Source: Taibaiella sp. (lineage in GTDB: Bacteria > Bacteroidota > Bacteroidia > Chitinophagales > Chitinophagaceae). Taken from it: a stretch of 35,527 bases of DNA. The translations under genes and the position numbers were made by a program. Shown here one piece after another: positions 17,574 through 23,403 of this stretch. The stretch covers positions 1 through 35,527 of the forward strand of contig JAHHDV010000034.1 in the NCBI GenBank assembly GCA_019739295.1, given 5' to 3'. Positions within the stretch are counted from its first letter, which is position 1, and every line of letters begins with the position of its first letter. Below the pieces are notes generated by a model. It searched no databases. It was not told the origin of the DNA and saw only the letters and a list, made by a program, of their open reading frames with translations.

Positions 17574-18095
17574 TTAAGATTGAATAGCTTTTTCAAGTTT
17601 ACCTTTTAATATTTCTGTTCTTTTGTAAAATTCTAATAGATGAGGAAACCCATTTTTATAATAAACTTCCCTATCAATGCTCCATCCCGTAGTTGAATAT
17701 GCGAAAAAACTATTAATTAACCTTTTTAGATTTAACAGTTCCTTTTTTATTGGCTCCTTGGTATAGCAAACGATCAGTAGTTCCAATCGGCCTAGATCAT
17801 TTTCGATTGACTTTCTTTCAGATGCGGAAATAACTCTATCTCTATCCTCGTAGAATTTAGATAAGGAGTCCTTGCGTTCTAAATATCCGTCTGCCAGGTA
17901 AGACAACTCTTGAATTTTGTAATATTTTTGGCTAAATCTCTGGAGCAATTGATAAAGTTCTTCAAGTTTAGATGTAGTGATTTGCTTTTTTGTATTTCGG
18001 TTTGAATAGAATATCGTAAGAACCGCAATTAATGTTCCTGATAAAATACTTAATACAGAAATAAATGCTTCAAAACTAATGGTTGCAGAGTTCAT
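17574..18095 (-). CDS. Membrane-anchored coiled-coil protein
   Basis: 173 residues with one membrane helix near the N-terminus (AFISVLSILSGTLIAVLTIFYSN, residues 9-31), followed by a long charged, helical cytoplasmic region (KLEELYQLLQRFSQKYYKIQEL, RKSIENDLGRLELLIV, FYKRTEILKGKLEKAIQS). No enzyme motif. It is first in an operon with two lipoprotein genes and is divergent from a small winged-helix gene, with a long palindrome between them. Proteins with this one-helix plus coiled-coil shape often act as effectors or scaffolds in phage-borne accessory modules, but nothing here proves it. Confidence 0.75.
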   Translation of the reverse strand: MNSATISFEAFISVLSILSGTLIAVLTIFYSNRNTKKQITTSKLEELYQLLQRFSQKYYKIQELSYLADGYLERKDSLSKFYEDRDRVISASERKSIENDLGRLELLIVCYTKEPIKKELLNLKRLINSFFAYSTTGWSIDREVYYKNGFPHLLEFYKRTEILKGKLEKAIQS

Positions 18096-18105
18096 CTTAT
18101 AGAGG

Positions 18106-18134
18106 GTAACAATTTGTTACAATTGTAACAAATT
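18106..18134. promoter_or_regulatory. 24-bp perfect palindrome (operator candidate)
   Basis: Bases 18111-18134 are identical to their reverse complement over all 24 positions. Half-sites GTAAC (18106), GTTAC (18116) and GTAAC (18125) are spaced about one helical turn apart. It lies between the divergent starts of the membrane protein gene (18095) and the winged-helix gene (18194), so it may control both. Confidence 0.75.
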
Positions 18135-18193
18135 ATTATGAATATCTTAAAAACGGGTTCCAAAATTCAATAATTTTGAGTAAATTAAAATTT

Positions 18194-18433
18194 ATGACTA
18201 CGGAAATCAAGAACAAATTTGTTCAGTATCTTCTAGATAACGATGCAGAAATGATCACAATTGACGTCAATACAGTTGGCAAGGAACTTGAAATTGAGCC
18301 TCGATTTGTAAAAATGACAATCGAAGATTTGGCCAAAAAAGATTTAATAAAGCATTGGCCAACAAAAATGGATGATTCAATGTCGCTTAAAGCCTCATTT
18401 TATGACTTTGCTAAGAACGGAGGATTCAAATAA
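18194..18433 (+). CDS. Small winged-helix-like protein, possible local regulator
   Basis: 79 residues from the ATG at 18194; an in-frame TTG at 18176 would add six residues. The sequence ITIDVNTVGKELEIEPRFVKMTIEDLAKKDLIKHWP reads as helix-turn-helix plus wing of a winged-helix domain (N-terminal helix, recognition helix beginning EPRFVKMTIEDL, then DLIKHW). It faces the membrane/lipoprotein operon across the 24-bp palindrome and ends directly at the stop of the convergent TIR gene: the two TAA codons touch at 18433/18434. It is the natural candidate for the protein that binds the palindrome. Confidence 0.6.
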   Translation: MTTEIKNKFVQYLLDNDAEMITIDVNTVGKELEIEPRFVKMTIEDLAKKDLIKHWPTKMDDSMSLKASFYDFAKNGGFK

Positions 18434-19219
18434 TTATTCATCTTTTAAGCATTTCAATGTTTGCCTAACCACATTTGTATATAGTTCTTCCCTTTCAGTT
18501 TCTGACATTTTGATAACTGGATGGGATATATTGTGCATTGCCTGAAATTCGCTTAACGTTGTTACTTCTTTAAACAAACACGGCTTCAAGATCAAGATCA
18601 GGATTACAGCTCCATTTTCTTCAGCTGCTTTTAAAAGGGGTGGCAATTCGTTATTTATAATAAACTCTGATGCAAGAAAGTCAGCGCTTACAAGGAGAAT
18701 TGCCACCTTAGTATTACTAATTGCTTTCCTAATTTCCTCTTTCCATTTTTTCCCAGGTTGAATTCTGGTGTCATCCCAAAAATCTATTAAGCTATCAAAA
18801 GGCTTGAAGTGTCTTTTCATTTCATTGAGATAATCCCTATCTTTATGACAGTAACTAACAAAAACCTTGTTTCTGATTTCATTTGGATTTGATACATGAT
18901 TTTGATGTGCGATAACAGGAAGAACACTTTTTTCTTGCCTTAAATAAAAAAAGAAACTATTATACGCACTAAACAATTGTGGGGGAATTCTACTATTAGG
19001 ATCATTTTTCCTTTCAGCTACTGCTTCATATTCAAGTTTGATCTGTTTTTCAATTTCGTCTAAAAATAAAGCCTTGAATTCATTTGTATAGAAATCAGTT
19101 AATTTTTCCTTCACAGAATTAAACATCGCACCACCATCAATGCGAATTCTAAGCTGATTTTTTACAAACCTTTGCGCTTCTTCTCTTATTGTAATTTCAT
19201 CAATATTCATTGAGTTCAT
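18434..19219 (-). CDS. TIR-domain protein, probable NAD-hydrolysing effector
   Basis: 261 residues. The N-terminal part (1-115) is helical and unrecognised. From 118 on is a TIR domain: VFVSYCHKDRDYLNEM (strand A and box 1), IDFWDDTRIQPGKKWKEEI (box 2-like BB loop), and AILLVSADFLASEFIINNELPPLL. In that last segment the glutamate near 191 occupies the position of the catalytic Glu of NAD-cleaving TIR domains. Bacterial TIR proteins of this kind deplete NAD during abortive infection. The ATG lies 8 bp after the stop of the phage repressor gene, so it is very probably translated from the repressor transcript and expressed in the lysogen. No Argonaute, cyclic-nucleotide synthase or Thoeris partner is seen next to it. 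Confidence 0.88.
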   Translation of the reverse strand: MNSMNIDEITIREEAQRFVKNQLRIRIDGGAMFNSVKEKLTDFYTNEFKALFLDEIEKQIKLEYEAVAERKNDPNSRIPPQLFSAYNSFFFYLRQEKSVLPVIAHQNHVSNPNEIRNKVFVSYCHKDRDYLNEMKRHFKPFDSLIDFWDDTRIQPGKKWKEEIRKAISNTKVAILLVSADFLASEFIINNELPPLLKAAEENGAVILILILKPCLFKEVTTLSEFQAMHNISHPVIKMSETEREELYTNVVRQTLKCLKDE

Positions 19220-19227
19220 ATTTTACC

Positions 19228-20124
19228 TTATACTTTAATTTCGTGTTTCCTTGGAGGAGGCGCATTCCAATCAAGTTTTCTTTTTAAAACATAAATACCT
19301 TGGATGTCTTTTAGGTGAAATCTCTCTTGTTCAAAGATATCATTGTCCGGACTCAATACAATTTCTTCATCATTATCTTGTAGTACCCTTTTTACGGTCA
19401 ATAATGATTCTGTAATTATTAAATGGACATAATATTTTCGTAACCCAGTTCTCCAATATTCTTTAGGAATTTGTTCATATAAGCCCCACGTGCCATGCTG
19501 AATCCCAGTTATTAGTTTTGCGTTATGGTCATAATAAGTCATGCTATCACCCTCCATCTCTGCCCATAGAAACTTATCTTCTGGACCATTTAAATTTAGT
19601 CCTGGAAAATGCACTCTTTCTAAGTTCTTCCAGTATATAGGATCAGTATAATGCCTTGCAAATCCACCTTGTACTTTTATAGGTAAGGCAGGCACACCCT
19701 TACCCCAATTCCTATAAGGATCAGATGGTAACTTTTTAGGTTCTTCAAAAGTGCGTTTAGGAAACTCTTTATTGATGGCATTGTTTTCAACTTCATACAC
19801 ATTGCCATCCATATCAATTAACTTAAGTTTTTTACTCTCTAGCTTTGGATCTTGGTTAGGGCTTCCTTCATTAAGAACGTCTTTTGCATTGAATTCTCCA
19901 GATAAAAAGTTCTTAAACAGATTTGATTTGCGCATTAAAGATGCATAGGCTTCCAACCTCTCTATCTTTTCCTCAGGAATTGCGCCTGACTTTTCCCAAT
20001 TCTGCAAAGTTCTTCGACTAACACCCAAAGCATTTGCCATTTCTAACTGGGTAACCTTAAGCAGATCCCTAATCTCTAATAGATTTATTTCTTTTGTTTC
20101 CAATGTAATATAATTAACATTCAA
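19228..20124 (-). CDS. Prophage repressor: XRE helix-turn-helix plus S24 (LexA/CI-type) peptidase domain
   Basis: 298 residues. An XRE domain near the N-terminus (LLKVTQLEMANALGVSRRTLQNWEKSG, residues 22-48) is followed by a linker. A C-terminal S24 domain has the nucleophile Ser in EMEGDSM and the general-base Lys in LLTVKRV. A cleavage segment resembling the usual Ala-Gly site may be VQGGFA. This is the structure of CI-like repressors that self-cleave on DNA damage. The only starts are TTG codons (20124, or 20103); the ATG at 20120 is out of frame. It is divergent from a Cro-like gene across repeated TTGCGC operators, and the TIR gene follows 8 bp downstream. Confidence 0.88.
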   Translation of the reverse strand: MNVNYITLETKEINLLEIRDLLKVTQLEMANALGVSRRTLQNWEKSGAIPEEKIERLEAYASLMRKSNLFKNFLSGEFNAKDVLNEGSPNQDPKLESKKLKLIDMDGNVYEVENNAINKEFPKRTFEEPKKLPSDPYRNWGKGVPALPIKVQGGFARHYTDPIYWKNLERVHFPGLNLNGPEDKFLWAEMEGDSMTYYDHNAKLITGIQHGTWGLYEQIPKEYWRTGLRKYYVHLIITESLLTVKRVLQDNDEEIVLSPDNDIFEQERFHLKDIQGIYVLKRKLDWNAPPPRKHEIKV

Positions 20125-20150
20125 ATAAATATTAAAAAAATCAAAAATGA

Positions 20151-20190
20151 TTGCGCAAATATTTGGTAATTGCGCTTAATATGCGCAATT
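20151..20190. promoter_or_regulatory. Repressor/Cro operators (TTGCGC sites)
   Basis: TTGCGCAA (20151-20158) is a perfect 8-bp palindrome, and AATTGCGC (20168-20175) faces GCGCAATT (20183-20190) as an inverted repeat with a 7-base gap. All lie in the short divergent region between the repressor and Cro-like genes, as in lambda oR. Confidence 0.7.
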
Positions 20191-20241
20191 TTACATCATC
20201 AAAATAGCAAAGGAATTAATTGTAACTACCATTTAACTATT

Positions 20242-20478
20242 ATGAAATTAAGTAAAGGTACAAAAAAAAGCGTAATTGTAAGTAAAAGGTGCAGAGTTCG
20301 CTTAAATAGCGAAGAATTAGAAAAGTTGAATATTTATACAAGAGAAAACAAAACTGCATTTTCCAATATTAAGCTAAACACTAATATACACAGAGACACT
20401 ATTTTACGGACAATTGAAAGAGGGTGGCTTGAAGCCAAACCTGCTATTAAATTAAGAGACTTCCTAAAAATGATTTAA
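20242..20478 (+). CDS. Cro-like small DNA-binding protein
   Basis: 78 residues from the ATG at 20242; the upstream GTG/TTG frame from 20170 would run over the operators and is rejected. The C-terminal half has a helix-turn-helix look: AFSNIKLNTNIHRDTILRTIERGWL, followed by AIKLRDFLKMI. It is very basic in the first 30 residues (KLSKGTKKSVIVSKRCRVRL). Its place, opposite the S24 repressor and first in the early operon, makes it the likely Cro or early activator. The fold cannot be named with certainty. Confidence 0.6.
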   Translation: MKLSKGTKKSVIVSKRCRVRLNSEELEKLNIYTRENKTAFSNIKLNTNIHRDTILRTIERGWLEAKPAIKLRDFLKMI

Positions 20479-20482
20479 CTAA

Positions 20483-20812
20483 ATGATAACAGAGGTTACT
20501 CATAATAATCTTCCGGAAGCTGTTGCTGAGATTTTGCAATGGATGCGTTCTGTTGATCCAAAACTTATATCTGTGTCCCAAGAGATGGGAAGAGAGGATT
20601 TGGACATCGAGGAGGCCGCTAAACTATTGAACAAATCAAAGTCAACGATATATTCTTATGTATCAAAGAATGCTATACCCTATTATAAGCAAGGTGCAAC
20701 ACTTTGGTTCAAGAAATCTGAGTTGATGGAATGGAAGATGCAGCCCAAACCAAAAGACACCAGAATGGAAGAATTGGAAATGAAGAGGCTAAAGAAAAGC
20801 CGTGTTAAGTAA
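20483..20812 (+). CDS. HTH_17 (excisionase-type) DNA-binding protein
   Basis: 109 residues. After a 45-residue N-terminal region comes DIEEAAKLLNKSKSTIYSYVSKNAIPYYKQGATLWFKKSELMEWK, a complete excisionase/MerR-like winged helix with the usual IPYYKxG turn. It starts 4 bp after the Cro-like gene stop. The tail is very basic. Such genes are common in the early operons of Bacteroidota phages, acting as excisionase or transcription factor; which one applies here is not clear. Confidence 0.75.
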   Translation: MITEVTHNNLPEAVAEILQWMRSVDPKLISVSQEMGREDLDIEEAAKLLNKSKSTIYSYVSKNAIPYYKQGATLWFKKSELMEWKMQPKPKDTRMEELEMKRLKKSRVK

Positions 20813-20827
20813 GAGCCAGGGCGTTTT

Positions 20828-20863
20828 GTTTAAATTAAATTTGTTACAAACTTTTAATTAAAC
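20828..20863. promoter_or_regulatory. Long imperfect inverted repeat between two HTH genes
   Basis: GTTTAAATTAAA (20828-20839) faces TTTAATTAAAC (20853-20863), with an inner TTTGT/ACAAA pair around a central T: a dyad of about 36 bp in a 65-bp gap. It could be an operator for one of the flanking HTH proteins or a weak AT-rich terminator. Confidence 0.4.
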
Positions 20864-20877
20864 AAAAAATAAGAATT

Positions 20878-21141
20878 ATGGAAAGGAGCAAATCTGTTGT
20901 ACTGACAACTCAATTAACATTAGGCGAACTTGAAGACTTGATTTACAATGCTGTAAAAAGAGCAATGCAAGCATCTTATAATAAGCCTATACCCGATATC
21001 AGGATAAAGGCTATTAGCATTAATGATGCTGCAGAAATTCTGAGAGTATCGAAGTCATCAATCTTTAAATACTTAAAGGAAGGTAGGTTAGAGAGAAGGG
21101 GAAAAAGAATTACAGTCAGATCAATAGAAAACTTCAAATAA
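20878..21141 (+). CDS. Second HTH_17 DNA-binding protein
   Basis: 87 residues. The C-terminal part ISINDAAEILRVSKSSIFKYLKEGRLERRGKRITVRSIENF is an excisionase-type helix-turn-helix with wing. The N-terminal 40 residues (LTLGELEDLIYNAVKRAMQA) form an amphipathic helix often seen in Bacteroidota phage and transposon HTH proteins. It is encoded in the same direction as the previous HTH gene, 65 bp downstream, across the inverted repeat at 20828. The two together may be a regulator and an excisionase. Confidence 0.75.
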   Translation: MERSKSVVLTTQLTLGELEDLIYNAVKRAMQASYNKPIPDIRIKAISINDAAEILRVSKSSIFKYLKEGRLERRGKRITVRSIENFK

Positions 21142-21146
21142 TTGCA

Positions 21147-21350
21147 ATGAAGAATATAGAAATAAGTGTTTCTGACTTAAAACTTCTGAAGTATCACGCC
21201 CAGGAGATTCAAAGAATATGCTGTAAGCTTGAGATCGGGGTTGAGGCATCTGCACAATCGCCAAAGCCCCGTAAAAGCAAAGGCTTGACTGATGAGCAAA
21301 AAATAAAGCTAATCAACAAAAGGAAAATGAAAAGGGAAATCAAAAAATAG
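21147..21350 (+). CDS. Small basic protein of unknown function
   Basis: 67 residues, starting 5 bp after the previous stop. The first half is a predicted helix (ISVSDLKLLKYHAQEIQRICCKLEIGV). The second half is highly basic and probably disordered (PKPRKSKGLTDEQKIKLINKRKMKREIKK). Not recognised. It belongs to the early operon and is followed by the structured, gene-less stretch. Confidence 0.55.
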   Translation: MKNIEISVSDLKLLKYHAQEIQRICCKLEIGVEASAQSPKPRKSKGLTDEQKIKLINKRKMKREIKK

Positions 21351-21374
21351 CGAAACAGATATTATGATGAATTC

Positions 21375-21411
21375 GCGGTAATGGTTGATCAGGGTTCGAT
21401 TCCCTGACCGC
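21375..21411 (+). other. tRNA-like T-arm minihelix
   Basis: TCAGGG (21389-21394), loop TTCGATT, CCCTGA (21402-21407) is a textbook tRNA T-arm, and GCGGT (21375-21379) pairs with ACCGC (21407-21411) like a short acceptor stem. D-arm and anticodon arm are missing, as only ten bases separate the halves. It may be a decayed phage tRNA or a tRNA mimic. Confidence 0.5.
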
Positions 21412-21417
21412 ACCTAA

Positions 21418-21587
21418 GCAATACATACAGAATAGGACTCCTGAAAATTCAGGACTCAAAAAAATAGTGCTATAACGCACCTGGCATTGTATTGCCCAAA
21501 AAGTTCTTAACTGATAACAACACGTTATCCGATGCTGAAAAGCCGACAGCATACGATAAGCCGGTAGCCACAATAGTGGAGTTCTAC
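21418..21587 (+). ncRNA. Candidate structured RNA: chain of hairpins in a gene-less stretch
   Basis: GCAATACA (21418-21425) pairs over 8 bp with TGTATTGC (21488-21495), enclosing two hairpins: TCCTGAA/TTCAGGA (21439-21454) and GTGC/GCAC (21467-21480), i.e. a three-way junction. Next come GATAAC/GTTATC (21513-21529), ATGCTG/CAGCAT (21532-21552) and a two-part hairpin GTAG-CCAC/GTGG-CTAC (21564-21587). No coding frame fits; minus-strand frames are antisense tRNA shadows. No known riboswitch or ribozyme core was recognised. It may be an untranslated leader or a small phage RNA. Confidence 0.35.
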
Positions 21588-21732
21588 AGAGCGATAAAAA
21601 CGGGAAAGCCCTTGTAACGGAAACGAGAGGGTGGCGAAAAAATGATTAAGACTATAAAATCATTGCAGATGCACGAATGAGGCACGTAAATACTTCCTGC
21701 AAAGGCGGAAAACTGCAATTCAAAATAACGGT

Positions 21733-21808
21733 ATCCGTATGGTGTAGTGGTAGCATGCCTGAGGCTCGTGTTTGCAGGTGGTCCCCGGTTCGAATCCGGG
21801 TGCGGATC
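21733..21808 (+). tRNA. Phage tRNA-like gene with enlarged anticodon loop; identity unclear
   Basis: Acceptor ATCCGTA pairs with TGCGGAT over all 7 bp (one G-T). The D-arm has AGTGGTA, and the T-arm is perfect (CCCGG-TTCGAAT-CCGGG). The discriminator is C and no CCA is encoded. The anticodon arm is odd: CCTGA (21758-21762) faces GCAGG (21774-21778) with one mismatch and leaves an 11-base loop instead of 7. Closing two more wobble pairs would give loop CTCGTGT (anticodon CGT, Thr), but this is not secure. It could be a degenerate or specialised tRNA, or carry an assembly insertion. Confidence 0.6.
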
Positions 21809-21832
21809 TAATAAAACCAATAACCGTTCTAT

Positions 21833-22021
21833 ATGAAAAACAATCAAATTACACTTACACCTCTGCAGCTGGTAGATATTCATAACCTGGTCAAAAGCTG
21901 GATTGAAAAATATGATGGTTCCTTAAAGGCGGATGACACTATTAAGATCTGCGAAACGGAGAACAATACAATTGAAATCTTTGTTGCGGATGCCGGCTTT
22001 ATAGGCACAATTTCCAAATAA
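21833..22021 (+). CDS. Small hypothetical phage protein
   Basis: 62 residues, starting 25 bp after the tRNA-like gene. It is predicted as one helix (QLVDIHNLVKSWIEKYDG) followed by two or three strands (IKICETENNTIEIFVADAGFIGTIS). No family recognised. It stands at the head of the replication block, in the same direction as the following gene 29 bp downstream. Confidence 0.5.
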   Translation: MKNNQITLTPLQLVDIHNLVKSWIEKYDGSLKADDTIKICETENNTIEIFVADAGFIGTISK

Positions 22022-22050
22022 ACAAATACTAATACTTTAAAATCAAACTT

Positions 22051-22413
22051 ATGAATAATCAATTTATAACACCGGATGCGGACTTGATTCAGGTAAATGA
22101 TTCCAGGCTGCAAATACAGTCAGATGCCCTGCTGCTTACCTTCCTTGACAAATTTGGCGGTGAGCATAACGTAACACTGAGCTTTGACAGTAAGAAGGGA
22201 ATGATCCCCGCAGGTTCCCAGTTCAATCTAATTGAAGAATTAAAATCGCACTTGGTTAATACAGTTGCTACCTGGTGGCCCGGTCATCTTTTAGGTTTCA
22301 AATCTGCTGCCCTGTATCGGGATGGCAATGAATTCAAGCCTTATGTACAATGGGACCCGGTAAAATTCAAACCTTCAGATTATAGAAGGAACTATAGTCC
22401 TTTTCGGGAATAA
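22051..22413 (+). CDS. Hypothetical phage protein
   Basis: 120 residues. It starts from an ATG after an A-rich leader (AAAATCAAACTTATG). The middle alternates strands (LQIQSDALLLTFLDKFGGEHNVTLSFDSKKG), and the C-terminal part is rich in aromatic residues (TWWPGHLLGFKSAALYRDGNEFKPYVQWDPVKF). No motif identified. Its stop is 4 bp before the first TACAAA repeat of the putative origin, so it is transcribed into the replication genes. Confidence 0.55.
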   Translation: MNNQFITPDADLIQVNDSRLQIQSDALLLTFLDKFGGEHNVTLSFDSKKGMIPAGSQFNLIEELKSHLVNTVATWWPGHLLGFKSAALYRDGNEFKPYVQWDPVKFKPSDYRRNYSPFRE

Positions 22414-22416
22414 GTT

Positions 22417-22457
22417 TACAAAACTTATACAAACGGATTACAAAACTGGTTACAAAA
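22417..22457 (+). repeat. Origin iteron cluster I (TACAAA x4)
   Basis: TACAAA starts at 22417, 22428, 22439 and 22451: steps of 11, 11 and 12 bp. It is just upstream of the replication initiator gene. Confidence 0.75.
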
Positions 22458-22485
22458 AATATTTTTAGTAAAATAAAATTCGGAA

Positions 22486-23403
22486 ATGGCTAATAAAAAC
22501 CTACCACATATTCCCCTTTATATCGGAGATTGGGAGAAAGATTGCAATGTTTTGAGCCTTGAAGCTGAGGCGGCATGGTTAAGAATTATATTCAAAATGT
22601 TCTCAAATGGAAAGAGTAGTTTTTACAAAATCCCTACAAACGGGTTACAAAATTTGTGGAGGGTTTCAAGTGAAAAAGTGGATGAAATAATTCAGGAGTT
22701 TAAGGACTATAATATTTGTGAAATCAATACAGACGGTCGTTACATCGAATTCATCAGTAGGAGATACAAACGTGAAAATGAGGTTTCGGAAACCAGGAAA
22801 AAAGCCGTATCAAATCGGAAAGACAGAAAAGGAAGCCTACAAACGTCTAACAAAAAAGATACAAAACATCTACAAAACACTGACAATGACATTGACAATG
22901 ATATTGATATTGATATTGACAATGAATTAAAAAATATCGATGGCGAAGATTTTCAAAATCCAGAGGCGAAAACCGATTTTTCGGATCCGGCCCAAAATCC
23001 GTATGCCGAAGTCGAATCGGGGCAGCCGGTAACCGAGGAGGGAAAAATCGAAATCCTGAATTCGTATGCTTTGGGCATCATCGAAAATAATTCTTTCGAA
23101 AGAGTCCTGGTGCCCAAGGGCATCTACACCGGAACGCCGGAAGGGAAAGAAAAGCTTGCCTTGCTGTTTTGGCATTTCATCGGCCACCTTCAGGCTACCG
23201 GCAATCTTGATAAGTCGAAATCTGAATTTTCTACTCACTTTTCAAACTGGATTGGCAAAAAGGGATTGGATGAATTACAGACAATGGCTGAATTTAAGCC
23301 AGACCCACCCCAAAATTCGCCTAATACCACCTTTCGCGGTAAAATGTACCAAGATGATGGATTCGAGCAATACAGAGTGCCTAAAACCGAAAATCAGAAA
23401 TGA
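22486..23403 (+). CDS. Phage replication initiation protein (Lin1244/Lin1753 N-terminal type, DUF4373-like)
   Basis: 305 residues. The N-terminal 100 (LPHIPLYIGDWEKDCNVLSLEAEAAWLRIIFKMF, then LQNLWRVSSEKVDEIIQEF and YIEFISRRYKREN) form the winged-helix domain shared by Firmicutes and Bacteroidota phage initiators. Then follows a low-complexity linker containing DNDIDNDIDIDIDNE, which is also the likely melting region of the origin. A C-terminal region (LALLFWHFIGHLQATGNLDKSKSEFSTHFSNWI, about 225-265) probably contacts the helicase or DNA. It overlaps the primase-helicase gene by 4 bp (ATGA). Like lambda O, it seems to bind repeats within and just before its own gene. Confidence 0.8.
   Translation: MANKNLPHIPLYIGDWEKDCNVLSLEAEAAWLRIIFKMFSNGKSSFYKIPTNGLQNLWRVSSEKVDEIIQEFKDYNICEINTDGRYIEFISRRYKRENEVSETRKKAVSNRKDRKGSLQTSNKKDTKHLQNTDNDIDNDIDIDIDNELKNIDGEDFQNPEAKTDFSDPAQNPYAEVESGQPVTEEGKIEILNSYALGIIENNSFERVLVPKGIYTGTPEGKEKLALLFWHFIGHLQATGNLDKSKSEFSTHFSNWIGKKGLDELQTMAEFKPDPPQNSPNTTFRGKMYQDDGFEQYRVPKTENQK
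22624..22651 (+). repeat. Origin iteron cluster II (TACAAA x3, in initiator gene)
   Basis: TACAAA starts at 22624, 22635 and 22646, an exact 11-bp step. Because 11 is not a multiple of three, the repeat falls in all three codon phases (Y-K, T-N, L-Q-N) and cannot be a protein repeat. Confidence 0.75.
22838..22876 (+). repeat. Origin iteron cluster III (TACAAA at 11-bp steps)
   Basis: TACAAA at 22838, 22860 and 22871 with a variant AACAAA at 22849: again exact 11-bp steps through different codon phases. A single further copy is at 22765. Confidence 0.75.
22881..22925 (+). repeat. Tandem hexamer tract (ATTGAY), probable DNA-unwinding element
   Basis: Directly after iteron cluster III, units such as ATTGAC, AATGAC and ATTGAT repeat at a 6-bp step for about 45 bp. 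They encode an alternating Asp-Ile-Asp-Asn stretch. The position next to iterons is that of an origin melting region. Confidence 0.6.

Noticed and set aside
18434..19219. TIR gene as part of a Thoeris, CBASS or Argonaute system
   Set aside because: No ThsA-, cyclase- or Argonaute-like gene is adjacent; neighbours are the repressor and a small winged-helix gene.
21289..21330. CTGATGAG, the core of a hammerhead ribozyme
   Set aside because: No GAAA strand or flanking stems follow at the right distance, and the bases are coding for L-T-D-E in the small gene at 21147.
21418..21495. The 78-base three-way junction as a tRNA
   Set aside because: Length and closing stem fit, but there is no TTC loop, no T-arm next to the acceptor and no D-loop GG.
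21340..21883. Minus-strand reading frames with AVRESNP and DSNRGPP
   Set aside because: These peptides are the usual antisense shadow of tRNA T-arms, not genes.
22881..22925. Low-complexity Asp-Ile-Asp-Asn stretch as a protein feature only
   Set aside because: Together with the phased iterons directly before it, the DNA repeat is a better explanation than a functional peptide repeat.
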